From: Campylorhamphus procurvoides
Lineage: Eukaryota > Chordata > Aves > Passeriformes > Dendrocolaptidae
Direction: 5' to 3'
Assembly: GCA_013396655.1 (NCBI GenBank)
Contig: WBMV01007804.1
Span: 67,291 to 131,290 of the forward strand
DNA length: 64,000 bases
In this document: positions 1 through 12,000 of the stretch, one piece after another
Layout: each line of letters begins with the position of its first letter
Numbering within the stretch: position 1 is the first letter of the stretch
Made by a program: the position numbers and the translations under genes
Notes under the pieces: generated by a model
Seen by the model: only the letters and a program-made list of their open reading frames with translations
Told to the model about the DNA's origin: nothing
Database searches by the model: none

Positions 1-58
1 AAACAGTTCAATATCCCAGCTTCTTTAGTGGGGATCATCAATGGAAGCTTTGAAATTG
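1..58 (+). CDS. SLCO1A2: Gene 1 exon: end of TM1/TM2 region (partial)
   Basis: Reads in frame 1 from the window edge to a donor GTAATC at 59. It encodes the conserved [12 protein letters not shown] segment and ends in phase 1. In gene 2 the equivalent exon is 142 bp, so about 84 bp lie upstream of the window. Confidence 0.9.
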
Positions 59-3000
59 GTAATCTCTCATTCTAATATTTCTTATTATTTGAAAACATAA
101 TATTTTGTCTGAGCTTATTAGCAACTCTTATATCCTTACCAGTCTCTCAATTACTGTATGTGGCAATAGTGGTAAACTCTGTCCTTCCTTTTCAGCTGAC
201 AATTCATCAGTTATTGTTTTGGAAACTAATACAGCAACTTAAATGAAAACGTTTAGGATTAAAAACTGGTTCAGCTAATTTTTGCACTATCATAAGATAT
301 GAGAGATATCATAAGAGCAACTAACAAAATAGAACCAGTTTATGAGCTTTATATTGAATCTTTCTGAGCAAAACAAAAAGATTTTGTAACGTTTGTTTTA
401 ATTTAAGGTCATATTTAGCATTTTACAGTTCTTTTAATCAAAGTTGGTTGGATTTCAAGATTTCATACCTCCAATGAAAGTTTCCAGTTCTGCTTTTAGT
501 GACCCTTACCTTGCCTATCACTGAGTTTTATTGCCCAGTGACAAACTTACCTCTTGTCATTGCCTAAAAAGCCAAACAAGTGTCTTGATAGCTTCAAACC
601 CCTCTAAACAGAGATCCTTAGAGGAGGTGTTTGACACCCTGAAAGTCACAGTGTGGATCTCTGATGCCCCTGGCTCAGCTGAGGAAATGGTCTGCACAGG
701 CTCATGTGCACCGATAGGAGGGGAAGCAAGACTTGCTCTTCCCTCTTTTTCTGGTCTCCTATATCTGCACGTGCAAGAGGAAGAAATTGTTGACAATGCT
801 GTGCTGCAGCCTGCAAAGCTGTCTGACAAGGCAGCTCAAAGTTATGATATAGAAGGAGTACTCAGAATATATTCCTGCTTTTGATGAGGAGGAGACTTTA
901 TGAAATGGCCAAGATTAATGAAGTGGTATGTAAAAGGCTTATTGTTTTAAATAAATTAACCTCTCATATGCACTTGATGAATGAATATAATAATATTTGA
1001 CATTCTTAAGAGACATAAGTGACTAATAAGGACTCTATAAATATACATCTCAAAGTGTTGTTCAAGCCACTGACTAAATACAGTCTGTTTAGCAATCATA
1101 CACAGAAAAGGTATTATCTTCTTTCACAGCATGATGTTCATCACTCAGAGACATGATTTTGTTCTTTTGATAAAAAGATCACAAAATTAGTAGGTGTACA
1201 ATTACTAAATTGCTATTTTTATGGAGCCTGATTCATAACATGAAGCTTGATTCTTTTCTTAGTTGCATAACAATAAATGAAGAAAGAGAAAATCAACTGA
1301 TTCTGAAGTGAAAGTAGAGGAGAGGGAAGATTTGTAGCGCATTTGTATTTTTAAATGGTGTAGGTACAAAACCATGGTTTTTTTTTAAAATTTTTCTCAA
1401 TTATTGAAATGAATATTAATTTATTATTCCTTTTCTATGACTGTCATTGTGTGTTTATTATTTTCAGTGCAAAAACACGTGGAGATACCTTCTGTTTTTC
1501 CCCATACATTACAAAACAGAGTATCCTAGGAGAATAACTCTCTATGGCAGCTATTATTCTGCAGCATCTGGCATGGTCTCTATGTAAAATAGTGGGAAAT
1601 TTCTTCTCTACGTAGGTGCAGTCAAAATCTCTCTCACTGTGATCTCTTTTCCATGCTGCCTTCTATTCTCATGTTCTTTTCATGTGATGTAACTCACCCA
1701 AAAAAAGATCAAGATCACACATAGCAGGGAATTACAGCATCATGTAGACAGTTCCCTGCCTAGTTACAGTTTTTACATGACAAGAAGCAGATGTTGAGCT
1801 TACAAGGTATACTCAGATTTGTGTTGCACTTTAAAAGATCTGGGAATGCTGTGGTTTGTAAATATGAACCAGGTTCTTTTTGCAGGTAACTTGCTGCTGA
1901 TAGCATTTGTGAGTTACTTTGGAGCAAAGCTTCACAGACCCAGAATAATTGCTTTGGGCTGCACAATTCTGTCATTTGGATGTCTTTTGATATCACTTCC
2001 CCATTTCCTGTTTGGAAGGTGAGTATTTTGCTTAGCTCACGGCAGCTTCTGTGATCCTTACTTGTGTAAGCTGTGAAACTCCTTCCACTGAGACAGTGTT
2101 GCTGATTGAGAGAGACATTGCTGAGCATGAGTTCAATGTGATAATTGTAGAGCAGTTTATGTCTGGTGTGCTCTGGTTCTGACAGCCTTGGTGGTACCCT
2201 CTGCTTAGGGTGTAAATTGGATTAAAATATAAGAGTAGGAGACAAGATGATATGAGGGATTTCATTAATGTAGTTCATCAGGTCCTCCTGAAGCATCTGT
2301 TACAAGATTATGTTAGAGACTAGGTAAGAGTCAGGGTGAAACACTGCTACATTTCCTTTGTTCGTAGCCTGTTTTGCTACTGAGGCTCAGTTAACTTCTG
2401 AGTTAACCGAGTTAATGGGTTTCCTCTTTATAGCTACACATTCTTCTTGTAGGCAGCTCCATTATTGAAGTACAGACAGATAGGTGGTTGTCCTGTATAT
2501 CTTCTTAACCTGTACACACTTTCCTTTAATTCAAACAGGTATCATATTGAAAGCAGCATTTCACAATGGGAAAATTTTTCAGTGATGCCTCTATGCCTTG
2601 TTAATCAGAGCTTGTCCTCTTTGCCTACAGAGGAGCCATCAGCAGGTATGACTCTTCCTATAACTCCTAATAATTTTTCCTCAGTTTTTATAGTGTCCAA
2701 GTAAATAGGTTTTAATTTTTATTAGCAATTATTTCAGGGTCCTGCTTTTGATCAGGCATAAAAGCTAGAGGTTGGGAAACTTCCTGTCCTTCGCGTTTCT
2801 TTGTTCTGCGACTCCAGGGCTGTAACATTTTTTCATGCAGTTCTCACAGTGTCTGAGCAGCTCAGTTAACATCCCTGGCAGTCACTTTGGGAGTCCACAG
2901 CACCAGGCTATTCTCATAAATGTTCTTCCTTTTGACTTGAATTATTATGATGCTATGAGAAGGTGGGAAACATATATGGACAAAGGGTAAAAGGCATCAG

Positions 3001-6000
3001 GATTCTTTTTTGCTGAATGACACAAGAAATAAAAGAATGATAAATAGGGATAGAACTAAACATAGATCTTTCTTCCTTTAGAGAAAAGAGGCTAAAACTT
3101 ACCTGTGAGCCTGAAACATGTTTGTTTGCTAGAAATGTGCATATAAAGTAACTACTGTGAAGTCAAAACACGTAGTTGATCAGATGCAACTATGAAATGA
3201 TCACACACAAAATTCTGACACTATGAGCATGTATAATCTCCCGAGTATACTGAGTATACGTGGGTAAGGTGATTGTTACCCTATTAGTTTATGGACAAGC
3301 AAGACTGTGATGTTCATACATTTGAGTCCATCTCCTGTGTGAAGCAAGAACTGAATTGAATTTGACCACATCTTCCTGTGAGTTGCTTCACCCATGTTTT
3401 CTGACAGCAACCGACATTGATCCAGAAGATCCAGGCTTGATCTCTGGTCAGTAATGCTTTCACTTAGGAAGTCATGAGTTGTCAGCTAACAAAGCTGGAT
3501 TTTATTTGTCAATGAATTGGTACTGAGAAATTGAAGTCTGACAAAGTGGGAGAGAACAGTGACATCTGAAGCAGGCTTGCTGAGAGTGCTTTCAATCCCA
3601 TCATTCAGCATATTTAAGAAGAATTATCGTGGGCTGCATCAAAAGAAGTGTAACCAGCAGGTCAAGAGAGGTGATTTCCCCCCCTTTATCCCACTCTCAT
3701 GAGACCCTACCTGGAGCACTGTGTCCCGCTCTGGGCCCCCAGCATAAGAAGGATGTGGAATTGCTGGAGCAAGTCCAGAGGAGGCCACGAAGATATTCAG
3801 AGGGCTGGAGCACCTCTGCTATGAAGACAGGCTGAGTGAGCTGGAGCTGTTCATTCTGGAGAAGAGAAGACTCCAGGGAGACATTGCAGGATCCTTCCAG
3901 TATGTAAAGGGGGCCTATGAGAAAGCTGGAGAGGGACTGGTACTGATGGAACAAGGGGGAATGGCTTTAAACTGAAAGAGGGCAGGTTTACATTAGATGT
4001 AAGAGAAACATTCTTCACTATGAGGGTGGTGAGTACTGGCTCAGGTTGCCCACAGAAGTTCAACCAGGTTGGATGGGACTTCAAGCAAGCTGCTCCAGTG
4101 GAAGTCATTCCTGTCTATGGGAAGGGGGTCAGAACTAGATGGTCTTTAGTGTCCCTTCCAAACCAAACCATTCTATGACTGCCAGAAGGTTGGACAAGGT
4201 ATGGCATGGAGAGAGAAGGGATTTAAACTCTGCTTCAGCAAGTTCAGCTTTCTCCAATTCCAGAGACTTTCCAATACTGTGACTGATATTTAACTTTTTT
4301 ATAGGACAGGCCTACCCACCAAATTTTTAGCTGTTAGTCAATTCTTTGTCACTAGTTGTTCATTAATAGTTAGAATTAAAACATTAATTCTGACATCTTA
4401 TTTTATTCACAGAATGTGAAAGAGAGCCTGGGTCCTTGCTGTGGATATTTGTGATGGTTGGAAACATAGTGCGAGGAATGGGTGAAACTCCCATCATGCC
4501 TTTAGGCATTTCCTATTTGGAGGATTTTGCCAAAGCAGAGAATTCACCTTTCTACCTGGGTAAATTGTGATAGCTCCCCTCTCCCAAACAAACACACACA
4601 TAAACAAAAGCAAGTGAAAGGCTTTTTATGACTCCTTTTAGTCCAGTGAAGGAAGAGAGAAGACAGTCATTACTGCCTTATCAAAATAATATTGTAGAAC
4701 TTTAACTAGAATATTGTAGAATTTAGCTAGAGATTAACTTCTTTGAAGTGAGGCCAGTTTTAGGCACAAATGCCTTTCCAGTAGAGCTGTCCTAAAGATA
4801 TATAACAATTCCAAGAAAATAATTATGTCTGGGTTCTAATTTATTAAGTTTTCTCTTTTTCCTACTCTAGCATGTCTTCATACAGCAACTGTAATTGGCC
4901 CCTTCCTTGGTTTATTGCTGGCATCATTCTGTGCAGAACTGTTTGTTGATGTTGGATCAGTAGGGGAAGGTAATTGGTGAATATATAAAATTTTATATAT
5001 AAATCTGTAGTCACACTGGTGTGTTTATCAGGGCTAAAAGATGTTTCTTTGCTAATATGAGTTGTCTCAATTTTATCTGAGTTTGTTGATGTTTCTTTTA
5101 ACATGGAAGATCTGTGTATAATACTTAATTCACACACAAATAAATATGCTTATAAATTATTTGATGAACAGTTGTGTCATCTGGCTTAACATAGGAAGGG
5201 ACTAGAATTAATTTAATACAAAACACTGAAATTTGCCAGACTGGAGACTATTTTCCTTCATGAGCCTCATTTTAAGAATCCTTAAAATACTTTTAATATA
5301 TCCCTTGTCAGACATGAGTAGGAAAACAGACAATGACAGGGAAGAATATTTCTGAACTGATATAATACATATGTTTTTGGGTTTTGTTATAGATGAGATA
5401 ACTATAACAGCTACTGATGCCCGCTGGGTTGGAGCATGGTGGCTGGGCATTTTGATTTGTGCATTACTGAATCTTCTTGTGGGAATACCATTTTGGTTTT
5501 TGCCCAAGGCCCTTGTGAAGGAAGGTGAAACGAATGAACCTGAGGAGACAGGTGAAAAAAGTGTCATACCATTGCAAGAAAATGACAAAAATGAAGCCAA
5601 ACAGACCATGTATGAAATTGCTAAAGGCAAGTTATATTGTATTTTTATTTCCTTCTTAATTTAGTCCTTAAAATGTGAATTATGTGTATTTGTGTAGTTA
5701 AAGATGGGCCCGTGGTATGAAATGCCTACTCTTGTTCATGTCTCTGTTGTACAAAGAATTTATTCAGGGATTTGGAATGGTTCCTTACAGAGCAAGAATG
5801 CAAATATCATAGCTCCAGGATTCATTCCTTTCCCCCTCCATTTCAGGTGATGTAGATCTTTTCTTCCTGTGAGAGAGTGGAAGCACTGAAATCTGGTTAA
5901 GAATATTACCACTCAGTGAGCTGTGGATGAGTTGCAGATGCTGGTTGCTTGTACCCCACGTTCACTGTAGAGACAAGCAGAAACCCAGCACAAGTCTCGT

Positions 6001-9000
6001 GTGCATATCCTGAGCCCTCCCTAAAGCCATAAAAGGGAACTGACAGGTGCTGAAATGTCTCATAAACATTTAAGTGCTTTTGAACAAAGATCTATTTGAC
6101 TGACTTTTATTCATGTTACCCCTGGTAGCTTTCACATCTATGGTCTTTCAGATCTATATATCTATAAGAAGCCATTTCCCCCCTTTCCATTATTTGTGCT
6201 AGTTACATTTGTAAGTCACTAAAACATGTCAAAGGCTGTGATCTTCAGAGCAGTCTCCTGATTCTGTACTCTCAGCTCAGAGTCCCTTGACAGGACAGTT
6301 GCCTTTCCGTGATGTTTCCAGCTGAGTCCTGCAAAGTCACCATACCCAGAGTTATACTCAGACCTTGGCTGGTACTGCAACTTCATTTTGATAAACACAG
6401 AGTCCCTTTCTGCTGATCACGCAACCTTAAATGAATCCATGAATAAAATACCGTTCTGGTGAAGAAAGGTTCCTAGATGAGATGGGGGTCCTGGTGCCCC
6501 AGAGTCCCTTCGCAGCTTATGTTTTCATGATCATTCCCTCCTTGTGTTGATGGGAATGTCCACTGTCCCTGAATATCCTGAACTTAAAATCTTTTAATTT
6601 CACTGAATAGTTGGTGTTGGAAGGGACTTGTAGAGGTGACCTGGTCCAACCCCCTGCTGAAGTAGGCCTGCTCCCAGACTATTGACCAGAACATACTCAG
6701 ACAGCTTTTTAATCGCTGAGGATTTCAAGTTGAAATCTGAATTTTTCAAGTTAAAATTAATATAAAATAAAATCGATTTAATAAAAATTATTTTTCCCTG
6801 AAAGTTCTGATTATAAACTGCATTGGATACGTAAATAATGCAGCCTATTTATACCATTTGGAATATTTGACTCATTTTTTGCAAGACTCACTTACAGATC
6901 CTCTTCTATATTTTTCTACATCAGAAAGATATATGCCCATCCTAAGTGGTGTCCACTTTCAATGAGGCACATTCATTGTTTTACAGATGCTTATGTTTTT
7001 CTGCAGAGTTTCTTTACAATAGATCAGCACATTAATTAACAGAGAACACTAGACAAAGGGGAATTCTGGGGTTTTTTTATGGTTCAGATCCTGACTTAAT
7101 AGGCATTACACAGGGAAAAGAACTGTGTAAATTAGTTTCTCAGATGCTTGCTTGGCTGAAGACTGGCTGACACAGACTTTGAGAGTATGGTGGGAATAAC
7201 TGTGGTCACATCTCTATTCAGGCCTCTTCTGCCCCAGCAAAAAGCAAGATCAGTGATCAGGTCTCTGGGGTTCAGGTTGTCACAGTTCCCTGGTGAATTT
7301 GCACCCCTTTCTCCCTGTACTCCCTCCATATTCCTGGTGCAGGAAAGGGGTTTTGGTGAATGCTCTGGGAACATGAGATGGGAAAAAAGAAGGAAACATG
7401 GGGGAGTAGCTGCTGCTGCAGATCTGTAGCTGCAAAGCTCAGTCACTGCACAGCTAAAAAGTTTCAGGAAACTTCTACTGTAAGGTTATTGCTGTAATTT
7501 ATTGTGTTTTTTTAAAGGAGCAGCATGCATTGGGGTGTGGGGGTGTGGGTGTGAGGGTATCTAAGGAGACAAGTTAGGGTAGCCTGGGCTAAGTGATCTT
7601 TGGCCTGTGGTGTCTGGCAAAGCACAAGATTTAGCCTGGTCCAGTTAAGGATCATTCTGTTCCCCTCTTCCCCCCTCAGCCACGGTGAGCAATGATCATT
7701 CTTTTCATAAAGCATCACTCTAACTCATTCCATTATTTCATTCCAGATTTCATCCCATTTCTCAAGGCTCTGTTTCACAACCCAGTGTATATGTTATTTA
7801 TATGCATAACTGTGTTACAGTTCAGTGCCTTTGATGGCATGATATCCTTCATGCCCAAATATCTGGAACAGCAGTTTGGAAAATCTCCATCAGATGCCAT
7901 CTTTTTAATTGGTATGTTTGCATTTTGGTTTGCTCTGTTCTTCCAAATAGTGATGTCTTAGTGCAAATTATCTGTATTTTTAAATATATATATATGTTCA
8001 TATCTACATGTACCTACTAGGGTTAAATTCTTCTACAAGTGTGATATACCACACTACAAAGCATTTCTAAATATTTGTGCATTTTCTGCTAAGCTTCTCC
8101 TAATTTTCTGGGCAACATTTTTTAATCTACTCCCCATCTTTTGAATTGGCCCAGAAAGTTCAGCTGATGTGAAACCAAGCCGCATGATATTTGTGTAAAA
8201 CCACTTCCAGAATGTGTTTCTGTCAGAATTTTCTCCATTAAAGTATCAGTCAGCAAAGAAATGTGAGCACATTCAGTAATCTCATATCAAAACCGAGTCT
8301 GTCCCTCCTTTCTGTGATGTTCAGTGTGTATTGAGATGTACTCCAGTAACTTATCTTCCTGTTGAGTTCCTCTGTCAGCTGGAGAGGCTGGATTGAAACC
8401 AGATATTTTCTTTTCGTGAGTTGCACCTAGATTGCAACTCTAAGTTGCAAGTTTCTAATTAATCTTTCCAGTCCTATCCTCTGTCTCACTTCCCAAGCAG
8501 TTCTCACTTTGACTTTGGCAGAGGTTTTGGGTGTGCAAGGAAATTAGTACAGACCCATTCCTGACAGTTGTTAAATTCTTCAGCCACAGGCACTGTATGA
8601 GTCTTTGCCAAACACAATCTTCCCTTACAGTAGTTTTAGTATTTACTTCAGTAGCTACCTTAGAGTAGAACAGCTTCAATGGTCTCCTTTATTTTAACAT
8701 GGAAGTTTCACTTGTTTAAATAGGTGTTTACAACTTACCAGTTCTATGCGTTGGGTATTTTTCTGGAGGCTTATTCATGAAGAAATTCAAGATAAATATC
8801 TATCAGGCTGCCAACATAGCATTTTGGGTATCTTTACTGGAATACCTTCTCTACTTTGCTGCCTATTGGACTGTCTGTGATACTTCACCAGTTGCTGGTC
8901 TAACAGTTTCCTATGAAGGGTATGTTCTTTAAGACTCAAGAAGACTTCAGTCTTAAGACACTGGGATGATTATTCTTGTCACAAATCAGTCAGGGGCTCC

Positions 9001-12000
9001 ATAGCTTTGCAACATTTTAGTTTCATGACCTAAATTCTCAAGGCTTTTTGCTTGCATGAAACAGTAGGTCTATCTTCTGTTATCACTGTTTCAAGCCATA
9101 AAAGTGTATTAAAAAATATATCCACATTCAAGACTCATGCAAGTGCGTGTCCATGTTAATTATTTTACTAATATAATTAGTAAGGTCATGTAACTGCAGG
9201 TGAAAATAAAAAAAAATGATTAAATTAGGCATACATGAGTGTAACTTTAGAATAACAGAGGGACAATTCCTCTACTTAATCTTGTGCTGGCATACTGGAA
9301 TTTGATTGTTATCAAGTTATCAGAGGATATTTTATCTGCAGATTCTTGATTTGAATCCTGCCACTAATCATTGGGAAGCATTGTGTGTCTGTAAAATGGA
9401 CATGTAAATATACATGCAACACTTATGGACAAGCAAAAACATGCATGCCATAGCTGAGAAAAATGCTGTTGGTTATGCATACCTCATTGATAATATTGAT
9501 GTAATGTAATATCATAAAATATCCTATAGAAAGGTAGAAAGGCATGACTCCAGGATAGGAACATGTAGATCTGTGTCCTGAATCAATATTTGAGCTAGAA
9601 CAGAAACTTAGGCATTGCAAAGGATTACTGCAGGTATTTCATATTTATTCATCTTCTAAATGTATTTCAGAATAGAGCAAGTTTCATATGCAGAAAATAC
9701 TCTACTTGCTGCCTGCAACAGGAATTGTGATTGCCCACTTAAAATATGGGACCCCGTTTGTGGGAACAATGGAATCACTTATGTGTCACCTTGTCTTGCT
9801 GGGTGTAAATCCTCAAGAGGAACGGGAAAAAGTGTGGTAAAGCATACATTTTATTGTGCTGTAACTATGAAATATTGTAGGGGAGAAATATCTGTTTCAA
9901 TATAAGGTGGGAAATACCCATATATGTGCCTTTATTGAATAAATAATGTGATAGATTTGGATAAATTCATTGAGTAGCACCAGAAATTCAAAACTGAATA
10001 TGAAAATCAGTGTAAGTTTAAATTGGAAAATATAAGAAGACTCCTTCTCTTCTAAGAAACTGAAGGAATATTGAATGCTCAAAATAGAGTGAGAAATTAT
10101 TCTGAAGGTATTGCTAGTTGGAAATCTGACATGTTTCAGCCAAAATGAAAGTCTATAGCATGGACTTATTTTTTTTTACCCTGTAGGTTTAAACAAGTAA
10201 CCAGAACTTTTATTATCTTAATTAATAGCACATATTCATAAAACCCCCTGTAAGTTCTAATTAGGTTGAAAACAATAAAAAATAGGAAGTTCAATAAAAC
10301 CCTCAAGTCATAGAGATTTTAGAAAGTCTCTGTATTTTACAAATATTTTAAAGGCATATTAGATGATTGTAAGGGCCAGACACTGATGCCCTTGGTTATC
10401 TTGGCCGATGTTTGAGAGCCCTTATTCTGGCTATAACTTGAGTGAGCATATTGCAACCCAGCCTCAGCCAAATGTCTGGTTTCTTCTCTTCTGACATATG
10501 GAAGACCACACTCTAGGTCATGAAAAAGCGTGTCAGGTCTGTTGTCTCTTGAAGGACCATATAGCCAGGCTGTCCTGGGGAACACAAGGGCTCTCTCACG
10601 GCTTCCTTGAGGGAGCACAATCCCAGCTGCATGAGAGCTCCCTCTCACTCCCTAACCCAGTACTCCACATGCAGGGATGGTTGCACCAGTGCCTGGCTGG
10701 CTGGGATGGGAGAGAGGCCACAGTGCAGCTCTGATGTGTGTACCAAGCTCGGGTGCAGGAGGCAGTGTGCTAGGTGGCAACAGTGCGAGTTTCAGTCTCA
10801 GTGCATGAGTTTGGACAATCTGTGTGATGAAAATACTCTTTTGACAGGTGTTTGAAAACTGCACCTGTGTTGCAGCCTCAGGGTTTTCATCTCAAAACAT
10901 CTCTGCAATTCTGGGCCAGTGTGATGGAGACGAAAATTGTGACAAGATGCTTCATTATTTTTTAATATTGTCATTAGTCTGCAGCTTCATTTTTTCCTTA
11001 GCAGCCATGCCTGGATACATGGTCTTAATAAGGTACAGTAAAATGTCCTTATCTTAAGAAATCTATCGGACTCTTTATTCTAAGGTCAAAGACTCCCAGG
11101 AATTAAAAGTTGGTTAGTTTGTATATGGAAGGAGGAGAAGCAGAAAAATCTGATGTCATTTTGTGGTGTGAAGGTTTAGTGTCATGTCAGCTTTAAAATG
11201 TGATGTTGCTTCTGGCTATCAGCTGTATCCTGAATTAATGCAGGACCACCAAGTCAGGGCACTGAGCCATTGAGAAGTGTGTGATACCTGTGTGTTTATT
11301 GATAACATCAACATGATATCAATTAAGGCACAATCACCTTGCATTTTGTGTTTGCCTTAGTTCAAGTGGATGATACCATGACAACAGCTTTTCCTTTTGT
11401 GATTTGGCAGTCCTAGTTAAGGAACTTTTCAGTAAACATCACCTAATGAGGATAATGAACTCTTCCAACCATTGCTGTAACTGGAATCGTTTGAACCTAA
11501 AGTGATGAAGAGTTTGCTTAAAAAAACCCCAGAGTTAATGTCACCTCTACTAATAAGTGTACAATGTAATTATCATACAGGTCTCTAAAGCCTGAAGAAA
11601 AGTCCTTTGGAGTGGGTATCCACGGACTGGCTTCAAGAGTATTTGGTAAGATAATGTCCAACTTTAAAAGCACAGTTAGGTCCAATCTAGAGTTAGAGAA
11701 GGACCACACTGAGGCTGTGGGCATGGCACAGGAGTCTGCTGCTATGGAGTGCCTTTGATCAGGAAGAATTTAGGCTTTTTTGACAGATCTAGGCAGCATG
11801 GCAAATTAGAACAGCGTGCAGTTTGCATTTTTCTTATACTGGGCAATAGTCTGATGTTGTGGGTTAAATCTAGACAGCAACTAAGTACTATGCAGGCACT
11901 TATTCACTCTCACCCCTCTCAGGGATAGGGAGGGGAGTTTGCAAAAAAGGTAGGAGATGCAGGTTGAGATGAGAACAGTTAATAATGGAAATAAAGTAAA

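Noticed and set aside
5627..5636. A GT donor at 5631 for the gene 1 signature exon
   Set aside because: It would add 4 nt and put the next exon out of frame, while the GC donor 4 nt upstream keeps it and fits the donor consensus.
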